Positions 10,958 through 21,196 of a DNA stretch of 64,000 bases are shown here, one piece after another; the stretch's first letter is position 1, and every line of letters starts with the position of its first letter. The notes beneath the pieces were generated by a model. That model was given only the letters and a program-made list of their open reading frames with translations. It was not told where the DNA came from and searched no databases. The stretch lies in the NCBI GenBank assembly GCA_025175895.1, contig CM045993.1, positions 49,914,621-49,978,620 on the forward strand. Direction: 5' to 3'. A program made the translations under genes and the position numbers. This stretch comes from Wurfbainia villosa. Taxonomy: Eukaryota > Streptophyta > Magnoliopsida > Zingiberales > Zingiberaceae.

Positions 10958-11400
10958 AAAATAATATCACAATCTTCTGGGAGATCCAGTTGTTCAAACA
11001 TTACTACCCTCTTGACATTTCTCTTCTCATTCGGGCATTCACGAGCAAAATGTCCTTCACCGCAGAGAAAGCATTTGCATTTTTTGCTCCTGATAAGATG
11101 CTTCATTTTTTCTATTCGATGTGGGAAGTGTGAGGCTTCCCTTTGTATGTGGTTGATTTTCTGAGGCCATATTTCTTCTCTGTACTTTTGTAGTAGCTTG
11201 GTATAGGGATATCACTACAGAATGATAATCCCTTAAGCGCTCTTGTGAGTGCAACATTTTTACATTCATTTTCTAGGTATCTGTATGCAAATAGTACTCT
11301 TGGAATTACACCAATGGTGCTAGGGAAGTTCCTCCCTAGGCTTAGCTCACACGGATGTTCCCTTGGCCTTACCAGGCTCCTTGCCTTCTTTGCCAAGTTA
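10958..11400 (-). pseudogene. Pararetrovirus coat-protein C-terminus and zinc knuckle
   Basis: Read on the minus strand, a coat-protein-like segment (GLSFCSDIPIPSYYKS) is followed after a frame change by a zinc knuckle, CFLCGEGHFAREC, and the acidic FEQLDLPEDCDI segment. The knuckle spacing is CX2CX3HX4C, one residue short of the canonical CX2CX4HX4C. On this strand it follows RNase H, the reverse of the normal viral order, so the junction near 11400 is a rearrangement. Confidence 0.75.
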
Positions 11401-12745
11401 GGATCCGTTCTTTTGCTTCTCGTGACATAGTCTATAAAGGCTATCCATCGAACCCTTGAGGGTTTATTGTTTGTTGATTTGTTGAAGAAGTTGACTATAG
11501 CCTGGCAGTCTATTTTGATAACCAACTCTTGCTTATCCAGATAATAAATCTTAAAGGCTTCTAGAGAATTCATTGCCGCAAATATCTCAGCATCAATTGT
11601 AGACTTAGGGGGATTGAATTTCCCACTGGAGTATGCGCAGATTTTTTTTGATGATCTTGGATCACATTTCTGCGGCTTCCATTTGCATATACCCCCCTCC
11701 CCCCAGCAGTCACTTGGCTTTACAAAACCAAGTGCAGGGGCTTCAATGAGCTCAGTTGCTTGAACTGCTTCTTTGTAGGAGTTTGTATTCTTTGCAACTG
11801 GGCTAGTTTTTGCATATAGCGTGGGCTAAGCAACTAGCCCATTTTAGGAATGTAGGCCCTTGCATAGTTTAATAGACCCAACCAGAATCTCAACCCTTTC
11901 TTTTCCTTCAAAGACTGATCATCAAATTCGACAATCTTCTTTATGATGTGTGGTTGTAACTTGATACGTTGGTTTCCCAAGATTGCCCCTAGGAACGCAA
12001 TTCTCATTTTTGTAGGGCTCAAAACTAGTCCGTTCTTTTGGCATTTACTTAGCATCAACTTCAGGTGCTTAGCATGTTCTTCCTTATTCTGAGAAAACAC
12101 CAAAATATCATCAATATACACAGCAATAAATGATTTTGTACCTTTAAAACATTCATCCATCTTTCTTTGAAAAATTGCGGAAGCATTCTTGAGTCCAAAT
12201 GACATTACCAACAATTCAAAGAGTCCGTCGAGTACCCAGAATGCATTCCATTCTATAGAGTCTGGGTGCATAGCAATTTGATGAAATCCACTTTTCAAAT
12301 CAAATTTAGAGTAAATTTTACTCATGCCTACTCTTTTTAAAATGGTATTAATACCTGATAGATTGTACTGGTCTTTGTTTGTTATATCATTGAGACGCTT
12401 ATAATTGAAAACTATGCGTTTCTTCCCTTTTATTTCTTTGCCAGTAAGGGCATCAATGCTTGTACCTGAATTTACAATAATCGCGGTGGTTCTGTGTCTG
12501 CTTTTACTTAGTCTGATTACCTTCAAATTCAGTAAAGCTTTAATATGCCTCTTGAAAGCATCTTGCATTTGGGGTGTCAGATGCTTAAGGGGTCGGTCTT
12601 CAATAATAAACTCGGGATTCTTAATATTAAGTTTGCAGAGTATTTTGTTTCTTTTCCAGTGCCTGAGGGGATCTTCCCCAATAAATCCTGCTTCCTTTAG
12701 TGAGTTGAGCCGCGGTTGAAATTTCTTTATGAAACTTGGTTGACT
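11401..12745 (-). pseudogene. Pararetrovirus RT-RNase H fragment
   Basis: The minus-strand reading covers most of an RT domain: VFNYKRLND, a KFDLKSGFHQ segment, the FGLKNA segment, and the catalytic YIDDILVF at about 12104-12118. After stops around 11835 the homology continues into RNase H (TIDAE near 11600, then a KIDCQAIVNFF segment at 11500-11540). The long open frame at 11834-12805 is chimeric: its first ~20 codons are the antisense of the movement-protein fragment at 12746-12915. A badnavirus-like caulimovirid origin is clear; the species is not determinable here. Broken and not expressed as a polyprotein. Confidence 0.85.
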
Positions 12746-12915
12746 ACCCCAAACGTAGGATTTGCCTATGAAATTTAAGGGGTTGTAAATTACCTCACGA
12801 GTCATGGTGTTCGGACTTTACCAGGAAGAAGATACAACACAACAATCCTTCAGAACCTAAATTGGATGATTAGACCCATCCAAATAAACATACCCATGCA
12901 ACCTTCTGAGGTATA
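12746..12915 (+). pseudogene. Second copy of the movement-protein fragment
   Basis: It is about 90% identical by eye to 10536-10700 (shared AGGATTTGCCTATGAAATT and ACCAGGAAGAAGATACAACA). It is in plus orientation and abuts the minus-strand RT fragment. Small differences and a stop near 12774 disrupt the frame. Confidence 0.8.
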
Positions 12916-12988
12916 ACAAGATAAACTCAAAGGCAAAAGGTAAAGAATAACAAAGTGGATTATAAGACTAGGAACATGAAATAATTAT

Positions 12989-13514
12989 CGGTAATTTATC
13001 AAACAGCATACGTAAAATTTAGAATTGTCCAAACAACGCTCCATGCTTTCATATTTACCAAATAGTGTACTTAATTTCCTTTTTACCCCTCTCGCCAAAC
13101 AGATCTACACCACAATGGAAATCTCGAACCATCCAAGTGTGGTGTTGGAAATTTAAATTCCAGCACTATAGTGGTGTTGCAATCTCAACACCACCACTGT
13201 GGTGTTGAAATTATAAATTACAGTACCACTGTGGTGCTGAAATTGTAATTCTCAGTATCACAGTGATGGTGCTGTGATTGAAATACTACAGTGGTGCTGA
13301 AATTATAAATTTCAGTACCACAATGATGCTGAAATTTACAATTCCAATACCACAATGGTACAGGTCTGTTTGACAATTCCAGCACCACAATGGTACAGAT
13401 ATGTTTAGCGGGAGGAGTAAAAAGAAAATTAAGTATGTTATTTAATAAATATAAATGTATAGACTGTTGTTTGAACAATTCCAAACTTCACATGCACTGT
13501 TTGATAAATTACCG
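12989..13514. mobile_element. Foldback MITE, probably Mutator-type (9-bp TSD)
   Basis: The perfect 9-bp duplication AATAATTAT lies at 12980-12988 and 13515-13523. The 526-bp element starts CGGTAATTTATCAAACAG and ends with its reverse complement. The terminal inverted repeats are long, about 130-140 bp with scattered mismatches and small gaps. The centre (13135-13400) is made of short alternating palindromic units containing GTGGTGCTGAAATT and its complement. There is no transposase. The 9-bp TSD and long TIRs fit a non-autonomous Mutator-like element. Confidence 0.85.
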
Positions 13515-13523
13515 AATAATTAT

Positions 13524-14450
13524 TGATAAACGATGATATCTCAAACACAAATGTTGAAGGCTCACTTCTGAAATAAAACTCTAAACTAAATGAACTTTGA
13601 TACCAACTAAAAATAAAATATCAATTATAATTGAGTCTTTAATAAATTTTATTTAAATAATTAATTTTATTAAGACATAGTCATTAGACTAGGTGTAGTT
13701 TAGCGTGATTCAATGCGTTCGGCGCATGAAAAATCGCATCTCCAAGTCACGACAAGAAATGAGAAGGAATTCAAGGCATCAAAAGTAAATGAAGAAGAAA
13801 CCATTTTCTTTAATAATACGATCAGGCATCGGCTATACAAGAATAAGCTAAGTTATAAATAACGACAGCGTCTACGAGGACGGTGTAAATAAAGAGATAT
13901 TTTACAAAAAAATATAGAAAAATATAATTTGATCCTCTACTATGATATCATTCGACAGCGAATTTAAAAAAAAAAATATTCGGACGATTCTGAGATCTAG
14001 AAGTTTGTCCGATAGACAGAATACGACTTTTACATTGGACCATCATTTATGAATGATATGATTCTGAACTCCGAACTGAACCGTAAAAATGCTAAGAGTG
14101 TTTTCCTGATTTATCTTTGATGGTCGATGAAAACCATTTAGATTTCGACTTTATCCGATTCAGTGGTTGATGAGACATTCCGAAAATCTATATGATAAGA
14201 TCAATCATTCTCAAAGATTAATCGGATTGAAAATTTAAATATTTTGATATCAATAAAAATATAAATAAATAACGATTACACAACTGCTAGATTTATTACC
14301 TGATTAGTGGAGCAGTTGAAGGCCTAGCGGCTACATAGTTACGGCCATGTTTCCCGGCGCTTCCGACGCCGGTTAGGCGACAAAGCTCCATTAACAACTT
14401 TTCTCACCCACTGTCACCGGTTTCAACTCCCTCAGCACCAAGCAATCCTC
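13524..14450. other. AT-rich intergenic DNA, no gene seen
   Basis: No coding sequence or recognised repeat was found. The right end (14330-14450) becomes GC-richer and is likely the upstream region of the CYSTM gene. Confidence 0.4.
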
Positions 14451-14451
14451 A

Positions 14452-14460
14452 TCTATAAAT
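14452..14460 (+). promoter_or_regulatory. Probable TATA box of the CYSTM gene
   Basis: CTATAAATT lies about 75 bp upstream of the ATG at 14528, followed by a pyrimidine-rich leader. Position and sequence fit a plant TATA box. No transcript start can be proven from sequence. Confidence 0.5.
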
Positions 14461-14527
14461 TACATTCATATCAATCTTTTCTGTTCTCCCTATTATTTTC
14501 TTTCTGGTTCGTATCTGGATCCCAAGC

Positions 14528-14939
14528 ATGAGCTACTACGGTCAACCACCACAAGGTTGTTCAGTTTGCTTTCGTTTTAACCTCAAAATTTTTCTCTCGC
14601 CAGCTAGAAACTTAATTACTCTGTTACTACAGCAGCAGCAGCGCCGCCGCCGCCGCCTCCGCCAGGGCAGACTTACCCTCAGCCGTATGCACCACCTCCT
14701 CAGCCTCAGCCAGGTTATCTACCCAAGGGTGATGCTCCAGTAGAGACGCAGAACCGAAGGGATGGCTTCTGGAGAGGATGGTACTTATTGACTTAATTGT
14801 TGTGAACTATCAATGAAACTCCAATAACACTGTTTTCAGCTACTAAATGCTTATGATTAAGCCATTGTGTTATCTTACGCCTTCTTTTCATAGTTGTGCT
14901 GGACTCTGCTGCTGCTGCCTTCTTGATATGTGCTTCTGA
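14528..14939 (+). CDS. CYSTM (cysteine-rich transmembrane) protein, three exons
   Basis: Exons 14528-14555, 14633-14780 and 14894-14939 join with GT-AG introns into about 73 codons. The product starts MSYYGQPPQ and has an Ala/Pro-rich stretch followed by a Q/P/Y-rich segment up to GYLPKGDAPVETQ. It ends in the CYSTM signature GCCAGLCCCCLLDMCF, whose cysteine-rich hydrophobic C-terminus is the predicted membrane-inserted part. Family members are short tail-anchored-like proteins tied to stress tolerance in plants; this one's role is inferred only. The last intron splits the first cysteine codon of the module (TG|T). Acceptor choice for exon 2 is ambiguous (AG at 14631-14632 or 14634-14635), changing one alanine. 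It looks intact, and converges with the SCI1-like gene. Confidence 0.85.
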
Positions 14940-15738
14940 GAACAGAGAACTCTTCTCTACATCGTTTGTGCACATTGAAGTTCTTGTTTACCTTGTGCGG
15001 CAAGAAGTTGATTATTTCCTGTGTGTCGAGGACAATCCTATTATATCAGGCAAATGGGATCTGTATTAGTGAATTTTAAATCTGAAAATTTCTTATTCCA
15101 TGAGGTACATTAGCTTTGAATGTGAAATGGCAAAATTTTCAACATGCAGCTGTAAAAGAGATGCTCTAAATTGAGAGCTGAGAAATCAAAATACATCAAG
15201 AAAACTCAAAAAGATTAAGCCAAAAACAAATTGAAACCACTATAACATTAATTAAGATGGGAGAAATATTAGGCTACTAAGAACAAGATTCTCAACTTCA
15301 AGGGTAAAGATGTATCAAAGTACTCGACAGAGACATCAAAATTGCAATAAATAGTTAATTTTCCTCGAATTAATTTCATGCAAAACTAGTGAACAATTCT
15401 GAGTCATTTACACACGGACATCAAAGTTGTACCATTCTTCAACTGCAACAATTAACCTCCGTCTCAAGGTTTTCTTTCATTAGGCCAAAATCTGTTAAAG
15501 TTATGCACACGTCTTCTTTATCTATTCTAAAATATGGAATGTTGAGAGTTCTACTCAATTTTGAACAGCAATAACACATCTACAATATCAATAATCTTGA
15601 GAACAAACCTCCTCAGTACAAAATATGTATCTGCTAAAATAGATGTGCTTGGTTACAAAATAAACAAACTTGATCTATCTAAGAAAGCAGCAGTTGGTAA
15701 TTTGAACCTTAAAGTTTTAAACACCCAGTTTCCTAGAC
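14940..15738. other. Convergent 3' intergenic region
   Basis: The interval separates the stop codons of the plus-strand CYSTM gene and the minus-strand SCI1-like gene, so it should hold both 3' UTRs. No conserved coding sequence is seen. The small ORFs here have no recognisable features. Confidence 0.5.
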
Positions 15739-16837
15739 CTATTCATCATGTTTAATTTTCCATTTATGAGCTGTTCGAGGTCCAGTAGAAATGCCTTTGT
15801 AGTAATGTGGCTGTAGATTTCCCTTATTCCATTCCTTCACAAAAGAAATGAAAATCTCTCTAGCTTTCTCAGACGTCAGGTCAGAGAAATAGATCCCTCG
15901 CTCTTCCTTCAACCAGGTTGCAAACTCATTGCTTTTTGAAAAGTAGTCATCCTTGGAGAGCTCTTCAAACTTTACTTGCACAAGGGGAAAAAATAAATTA
16001 TAAGAAAGGAATTATTCATTGAATTTACTATATTTGTAAAGTGCATCCAAAACCCAATCAAACATGTAAGATTATAACTCTTAGTCATGCTAATACAAAA
16101 TATCCGATTCATTGTAAATTAAATAATTATCCTAGGAAAAAGTAATCAGCAATCAGCAGTTCTGCTTATAAATGCCCACATTATATTTTTTATGTGATCA
16201 TATGGAATTCCCATTTTAGTTTAAAGATTCCATCAGATAAGGATTTCATAATCAATTCCAAGAAAGAACAGACACCTTTCATAGTCAATATGTCATACAC
16301 GAACTGAATCACATGATTTAGTACCAAAAATGAAGATTCAACGTAGTAAAATGATCTAGCTAAAGATCCAGTTGTTCCATGTTACAACTCACATAGATGA
16401 GAGAATCGATCTATTAGCTTGTCAGACTCACCATTGGCCCATGATGTTTAAGCTTAAGTTAATAGTAGCTAAGCCAACTAAATTTATCCAACTTCATTAA
16501 TCCACAAATCATCATAAGGGACAAAACTAGACTATCACAATTTCTCCTACTCAAGGTTTAACATCCTTGTCACATGTCAAGCCCAACAATGGATCTGTCA
16601 TCAGATATATAACCCTTTTCAACACCTTACCACAAAGGTATACCAATTGTCACAATCTTAGATGAGAGAACTAAACAATTAACTTGTCAGGTCTAATCAT
16701 CTGCCAAAAATGATCATTCATCTAGTAGTAACATATCAAATGTATATTGTGATGCAGTAAATCAACACATTCTTCTCTGCCACTCAACCTCAGGCACTTC
16801 AGAAACAATATTCTTCTAACTGACAAAGTTGAGATGC

Positions 16838-16869
<32 letters not shown>

Positions 16870-18742
16870 TGAATAGAAGACAAAAGATGTAAACTTACTA
16901 TGATAGAGAAGGAATTTGACCAATCAGAATAACATCAGAAGAATATGGGGTAGCATCATGTTGGCAAATTATTAGCGATAGAAAATAATTGCAGTTGGTG
17001 ACACCCCAATAAAAAAAAAAGAAAGAAAAAAATTACAAATTCATTCGGTATGGGATGATTACAAACTAGTTGAATTATGCAATGGAGTAGATGATACTGG
17101 ATGGCTATCCATGGCTAGGGAGAATCTCTGACCACCACCTTTAGGCCAAATACTATGAAACATTAAGGATCAATGTATTATTTAATGGTAAAATTTTGAT
17201 ATTGTTACCATTGACCAGATCATTTGGCAGCAATTAGGGCCTTAAATAACTGGAGATGTTCAGAAAACAGAACATCGTAAGGCAACAACCCAAATGGACA
17301 TATTCTTGGCAGTATCAGGATTGATGTGCCCATTTATAAACATCCTGCTTTCTACCTTGGAGATAGGCATCTACCGGATATGCAGTCATTCGTGTTTAAT
17401 GCCATGAAAAGCTCGTAATACTTTTCTTTGTTTATGCTGATAATTAGAGGGACCTAATCTTGACTTAAAGAAAACAGGTATACTAATATGCTAGAAAGAA
17501 AGTCCTATATGATATACTTATTAAAAAAAATAAGGCAAAGTGCAAGAAGTGGATGCTGAATCTCAGAAAACACTAAACTAGTTAATATAAATGCAATTAA
17601 ATTTAAATATTGTTGATAATATAGCCTTGCACAGTTAGGACAAGATGGCTTGATGATAGTGAATAAACTACGAAGATCATCATAGACATTTCGTATATAT
17701 ACTATGAAAATAAGTTCTTGATCAATTGTTTGATATCAAATGTCCACCTAAATTGGCATTACCTTAAATCAAACGTGCGAGTCATCCGTCAAATCAAGCA
17801 TTTCTTTGTTTTGAGAAGTGAGATATGAGAGAGAATTAAAAATTAAATGTATTGGAGTAATTTAATCTGATGGAGCTATCCACCACAAACAATATCAAAT
17901 GCAAAGAACTCCTTACCTCGAAACAGCAGCCTGCATATGCATTTCAAATATGGATTCCATAAAACAATGTGGCAACAAGTAACCTTTGGGCGGAAAAAAT
18001 CAAGATAACAAGTCCTAATCAATATGATGAAGTTCCGGAATCTCCCAAGTCATAACCATGTCTTCCAAAATTAAAGGTGTACTGGATCATATGGCGAGAA
18101 AAATTTCAATGCTATAAACCAAGCAAGCAACATAGCTATTTACATAGGAAGGGAACTCACTGAATCTGAATCCTTTTTGCTTCTTTTATGCTTCTCCTTT
18201 GACTTCTTACCTGTCAAAAGACGGAGAGGTAAAGTAGAAAAGAAACCTAACTTACGCTTACTCCGATATAAGAATATCCACAGAGAAAAAAGGCACTAAA
18301 TTTTCCAGCTTCTTTAAATAACCAAATTGCTATCACCAAACACGAAAATTTACTCAAAGTCAAAATGGGAAATCCAAATACTTACACAGAAAGAATTTGA
18401 ATATGAACCTCAATATCAATAGAAATTCAAACCCTAACCTTTTCCATCCCGACTCCTGGAATGCTTATGGGACTTATCACGCTTCTTCTCCTTACTGCCA
18501 CTCTCGTCCTTCTGGCTCTTACTTTCCTGCCCGTCTCTCTTCCGATGCTTTCTGCTCCGTTCTCCCTCATCTGGATCAGAAAATAATGGCCAAACCAAAA
18601 CCATAGTGACAGGAAAGCAATCAACAGAAAAAGTTCAGAGATTTCCATGTTACCGACCTCGGGAATCAGAAGGTAAAGGAGATGAAGATGGAGACAAGGA
18701 GCGCCTCCTATGCGGCCTACGCGACTTCTCCTTGCTGCCCAT
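15739..18742 (-). CDS. SCI1: SCI1-like (style cell-cycle inhibitor 1) protein, four exons
   Basis: Proposed exons (minus): 18742-18658, 18570-18439, 18210-18161 and 15969-15739. Phases are consistent and introns GT-AG, giving about 165 residues. The N-terminal half is basic and Ser/Arg/Lys-rich (MGSKEKSRRPHRRRS, then several KEKK/HKHS stretches), typical of a nuclear localisation region. The last exon holds the conserved C-terminal domain (DDYFSKSNEFATWLKEERG, FVKEWN, HYYKGI, GPRTAHKWKIK). This matches the plant SCI1 family, nuclear/nucleolar proteins described as regulators of cell proliferation in style and meristem. Intron 3 is about 2.2 kb. The frame is open upstream to further in-frame ATGs at 18757 and 18820, so the start could be earlier. 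The exon 3-4 acceptor is the least certain junction. Confidence 0.72.
15970..18160 (-). other. Large intron 3 of the SCI1-like gene
   Basis: This AT-rich, non-coding interval includes a run of 27 A at 16843-16869. Two diverged segments with GATGAGAGAA and ACTTGTCAGG/GCTTGTCAGA (about 16395-16435 and 16660-16700) suggest an old repeat. No nested gene is seen. Confidence 0.55.
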
Positions 18743-19029
18743 GTCGTCGTTCACCATCTCCGACCAGTCGAAGAGGGAAGAGGCAGGAGCGGCGCGGATT
18801 TTTACCGACACCCGACCCATGTTATCAGGGCAGATGGTAGGAATTTAAGATCCGAAATAGGTGTGGATTGGATCGGGTTTTGCTGAGGTAATAAGTATAC
18901 CATTACATCTACAATATTGGATATAAAATGATTTAGTAAAGCTTACTAATAAAATAATTACATATCCAAATACATGAAAAATAATCAATAGAATGATGAA
19001 GTGTTTAATGTTGGATAGAGGAAAATGCT

Positions 19030-19128
19030 GGGGAAGGGGGGAATAACGTTCTAAATTTTTTTTTTTCGTCGAAAACACAAAGTGCACAGTGGAAGTAAAA
19101 ATAAGACAAAAGAGAAAGACACTTTTCT
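19030..19128 (-). repeat. Truncated LTR U5 fragment
   Basis: The segment TCGTCGAAAACACAAAGTGC and its flanks match 25225-25290, the U5-side part of the minus-strand LTR at 25168. About 100 bp is preserved, ending abruptly at CTTTTCTTTT. It lies upstream of the SCI1-like gene and may sit in its 5' UTR intron. Confidence 0.65.
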
Positions 19129-19691
19129 TTTGTCCCTAATTGGAATCCTCATCGCAACCCAGCTTAATCCACAGCCATTCACAACTTTCACCACCACGAC
19201 AGAGTCATTCCTAGATCGATATTCCATGCTGAACATAGCAACACAATCACAAAACACCTCCAATTCCTCCATACGTCATCCTATTTACCAACATCAATCA
19301 TCTAACAAGTATCATAAAGATAATGAAACTCACCCTTCAATTACTCTATCACAACCAACCCAGATCCATGCCAACAGCTACAAGGATTGGCGATAACCTA
19401 CTGCAAAACAAACAGAACAACTTAGCCACAGCTGTGAACCGAGACATCACAAGCACCCCCTTAAAATTTGGATAATCTTACCAAGGAATTTGTCTCACAA
19501 CACTGCAACAATCAATTTCTGACAGAAATCAATGTGAACAGCCCCTTCTCCGCCCTAATCTATTCACCGGACAGTCCAACACGAAAAACGACGTTGCCCT
19601 ATCACCACACGCAGAGATCTGAGCTATAATTGGAAAACTACGATCTAAGAGGGATCTCATCCGAGATCAAGGAAGAACAACATCCACTCAC

Positions 19692-19960
19692 CTAGCTTCC
19701 GCGGCAATCCCTTGTTTCAAACGAGCACCCAACCGAAATCACGCCCCCCCCAGATTTGCAGTCGGCTTCCTTCACGCTAGATCCTCCACCGGAGAGGGAG
19801 AGTGTCGACAGCTGGTCGCTTCGGAGAAGAAGGGAAGGTGAGGAGGTTTTCTCTCGCGATGGGAAGGAACCAACGATGGATGGGAGGAAAACTACAGCTC
19901 GAGAAAACGCTCAGGGAGGAATTGTTGGACGACGAGAATGGAAAGAAATGACTTGGGCAT
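19692..19960 (-). other. Possible 5' UTR exon of a minus-strand gene
   Basis: On the minus strand a GC-richer, pyrimidine-rich stretch without an obvious coding frame ends at a consensus donor (GCTAG|GTGAGT at 19692/19691). It would splice towards the SCI1-like gene, with a plausible acceptor (TTACCTCAG) near 18887. This would give the gene a leader intron of about 0.8 kb containing the LTR scrap. It is inference only; it could also be the start of an unrelated, lost gene. Confidence 0.35.
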
Positions 19961-20148
19961 TAAGTAAGAGAACGGGTCGGGTTTGGAAAATGGGTCAGGT
20001 TTAACCTATAAGAAATTAAACGTAGTTTCAATTAAACCTAGATTCAATTAAACCAATAAACTCTTAAGCTAGGTTAGTTTTAATTAAGTCCCTAACCATG
20101 TGTTTCAATTTAATGTATCCAATAATAATATCACTCCTTTGCCATTTA

Positions 20149-21196
20149 TGTTGGATCGAGAAGCGTCGCTAGAGGGGGGTGAATAGCGTTCGTAAAAAAT
20201 TTTCTTTTTCGACGATTAAAACCAAGTACACAGCGGAAAACTAAAAGACAAACACAAGAAAGACACAAAGCTTTTTTACTTGGTTCACAGCCCACTGGCT
20301 GCTAATCCAAGGCCCTACGATCCTTGATCGCTTCCGAAGGGCAATCACTAAAAGTCTCTTCCTCGTTGGAGGTAAGAGATAAGACGATTACAATGATTAT
20401 AAGGCCGGTAACAACCTTACCGATCCTTATACAAATTAAGTACAGTAAGATAATAATAATACCGACAATTAATTAGAAGATGGCGCACGGTCGGAGTAGC
20501 GTTGTAGAGAGCACGAGCACTTGGGAGATTCTTGAATTTGGGTGTGAGTCCTCCCCTCCTTTTATAGATTTACGCCTTGGAATTTGTCCCGATCCAGATC
20601 CAAAACTCGTGGATCTTATCTTGAGGTGGCGGCTTATCTTATCCTGAGGTGGCGGCTTATCTTATCCTAAGGTGGTGGCATCAATCTCTATCTGGATTCG
20701 TCGACATCGATCGATTGATCCTCTTAGCGATCAGCGCGCTTCGACTACGACATCTCTGATTGTTGCGAGAATTCCTGCAATACAAGATTAGCACAATAGA
20801 TGCATAATGTCATGCAGTGTGACAGTCCTTTGACTGTCCGATCTCGACTTTAGCATTCCTCCGGAAGCCTTAGTCGGATCGACGCCTAGGATTGTCCTCT
20901 AACTGAGGGCGCGTCCTTACTACCGCTCCACACAAGGAGCTTACCTTTGGTCCTCTTGACCTGTCGCTTAGCTTTCGGTCACCACTGAGGTTCCTCGACT
21001 CCTTGAGGTTTTCCTGGTGTCGCCTGACCACCACGGTTTCTCAACTTGAGATTCTCCGGATGTCGCTCGACCTTTGGCTTAGCTTAAACACTTCCTGCAC
21101 ACTTAGCATATCACATGAGATAACAAAATAACTTACCTTTGAATCTTTGCCATCATCAAAACCAAAGTTCGATTATCTAGTGCCCCTGCGCCAACA
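20149..21196 (-). repeat. 3' LTR of the minus-strand element
   Basis: This 1048-bp LTR has TGTTGGATCGAG at one end and GCGCCAACA at the other. On the minus strand a TATA box (CTATAAAAGG, 20558-20567) is followed by the leader helices (20279-20378). It ends with the CGCTATTCACCCCCCTCTAGCG U5 motif (20167-20188). It is nearly identical to the partner LTR except for a divergent block around 20690-20770. Confidence 0.88.
20279..20378 (-). promoter_or_regulatory. Predicted three-helix LTR leader structure (minus strand)
   Basis: On the minus strand helix 0 is CTCTT/AAGAG (20356-20378) around a loop with TCCAACGAGG. Helix 1 is CGATC/GATCG around AAG (20318-20330). Helix 2 has outer stem CTTGG/CCAAG (20279-20311) and inner stem CAGCC/GGCTG around AGTG. 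Compared with 50377-50409, both helix 2 stems differ at paired positions. Confidence 0.6.

Noticed and set aside
13218..13484. 88-codon ORF in the MITE
   Set aside because: It is the translation of palindromic repeat units, with no coding features.
19756..20004. 82-codon plus-strand ORF
   Set aside because: The opposite strand looks like a GC-rich, pyrimidine-rich leader with a splice donor; the ORF has no recognisable domain.
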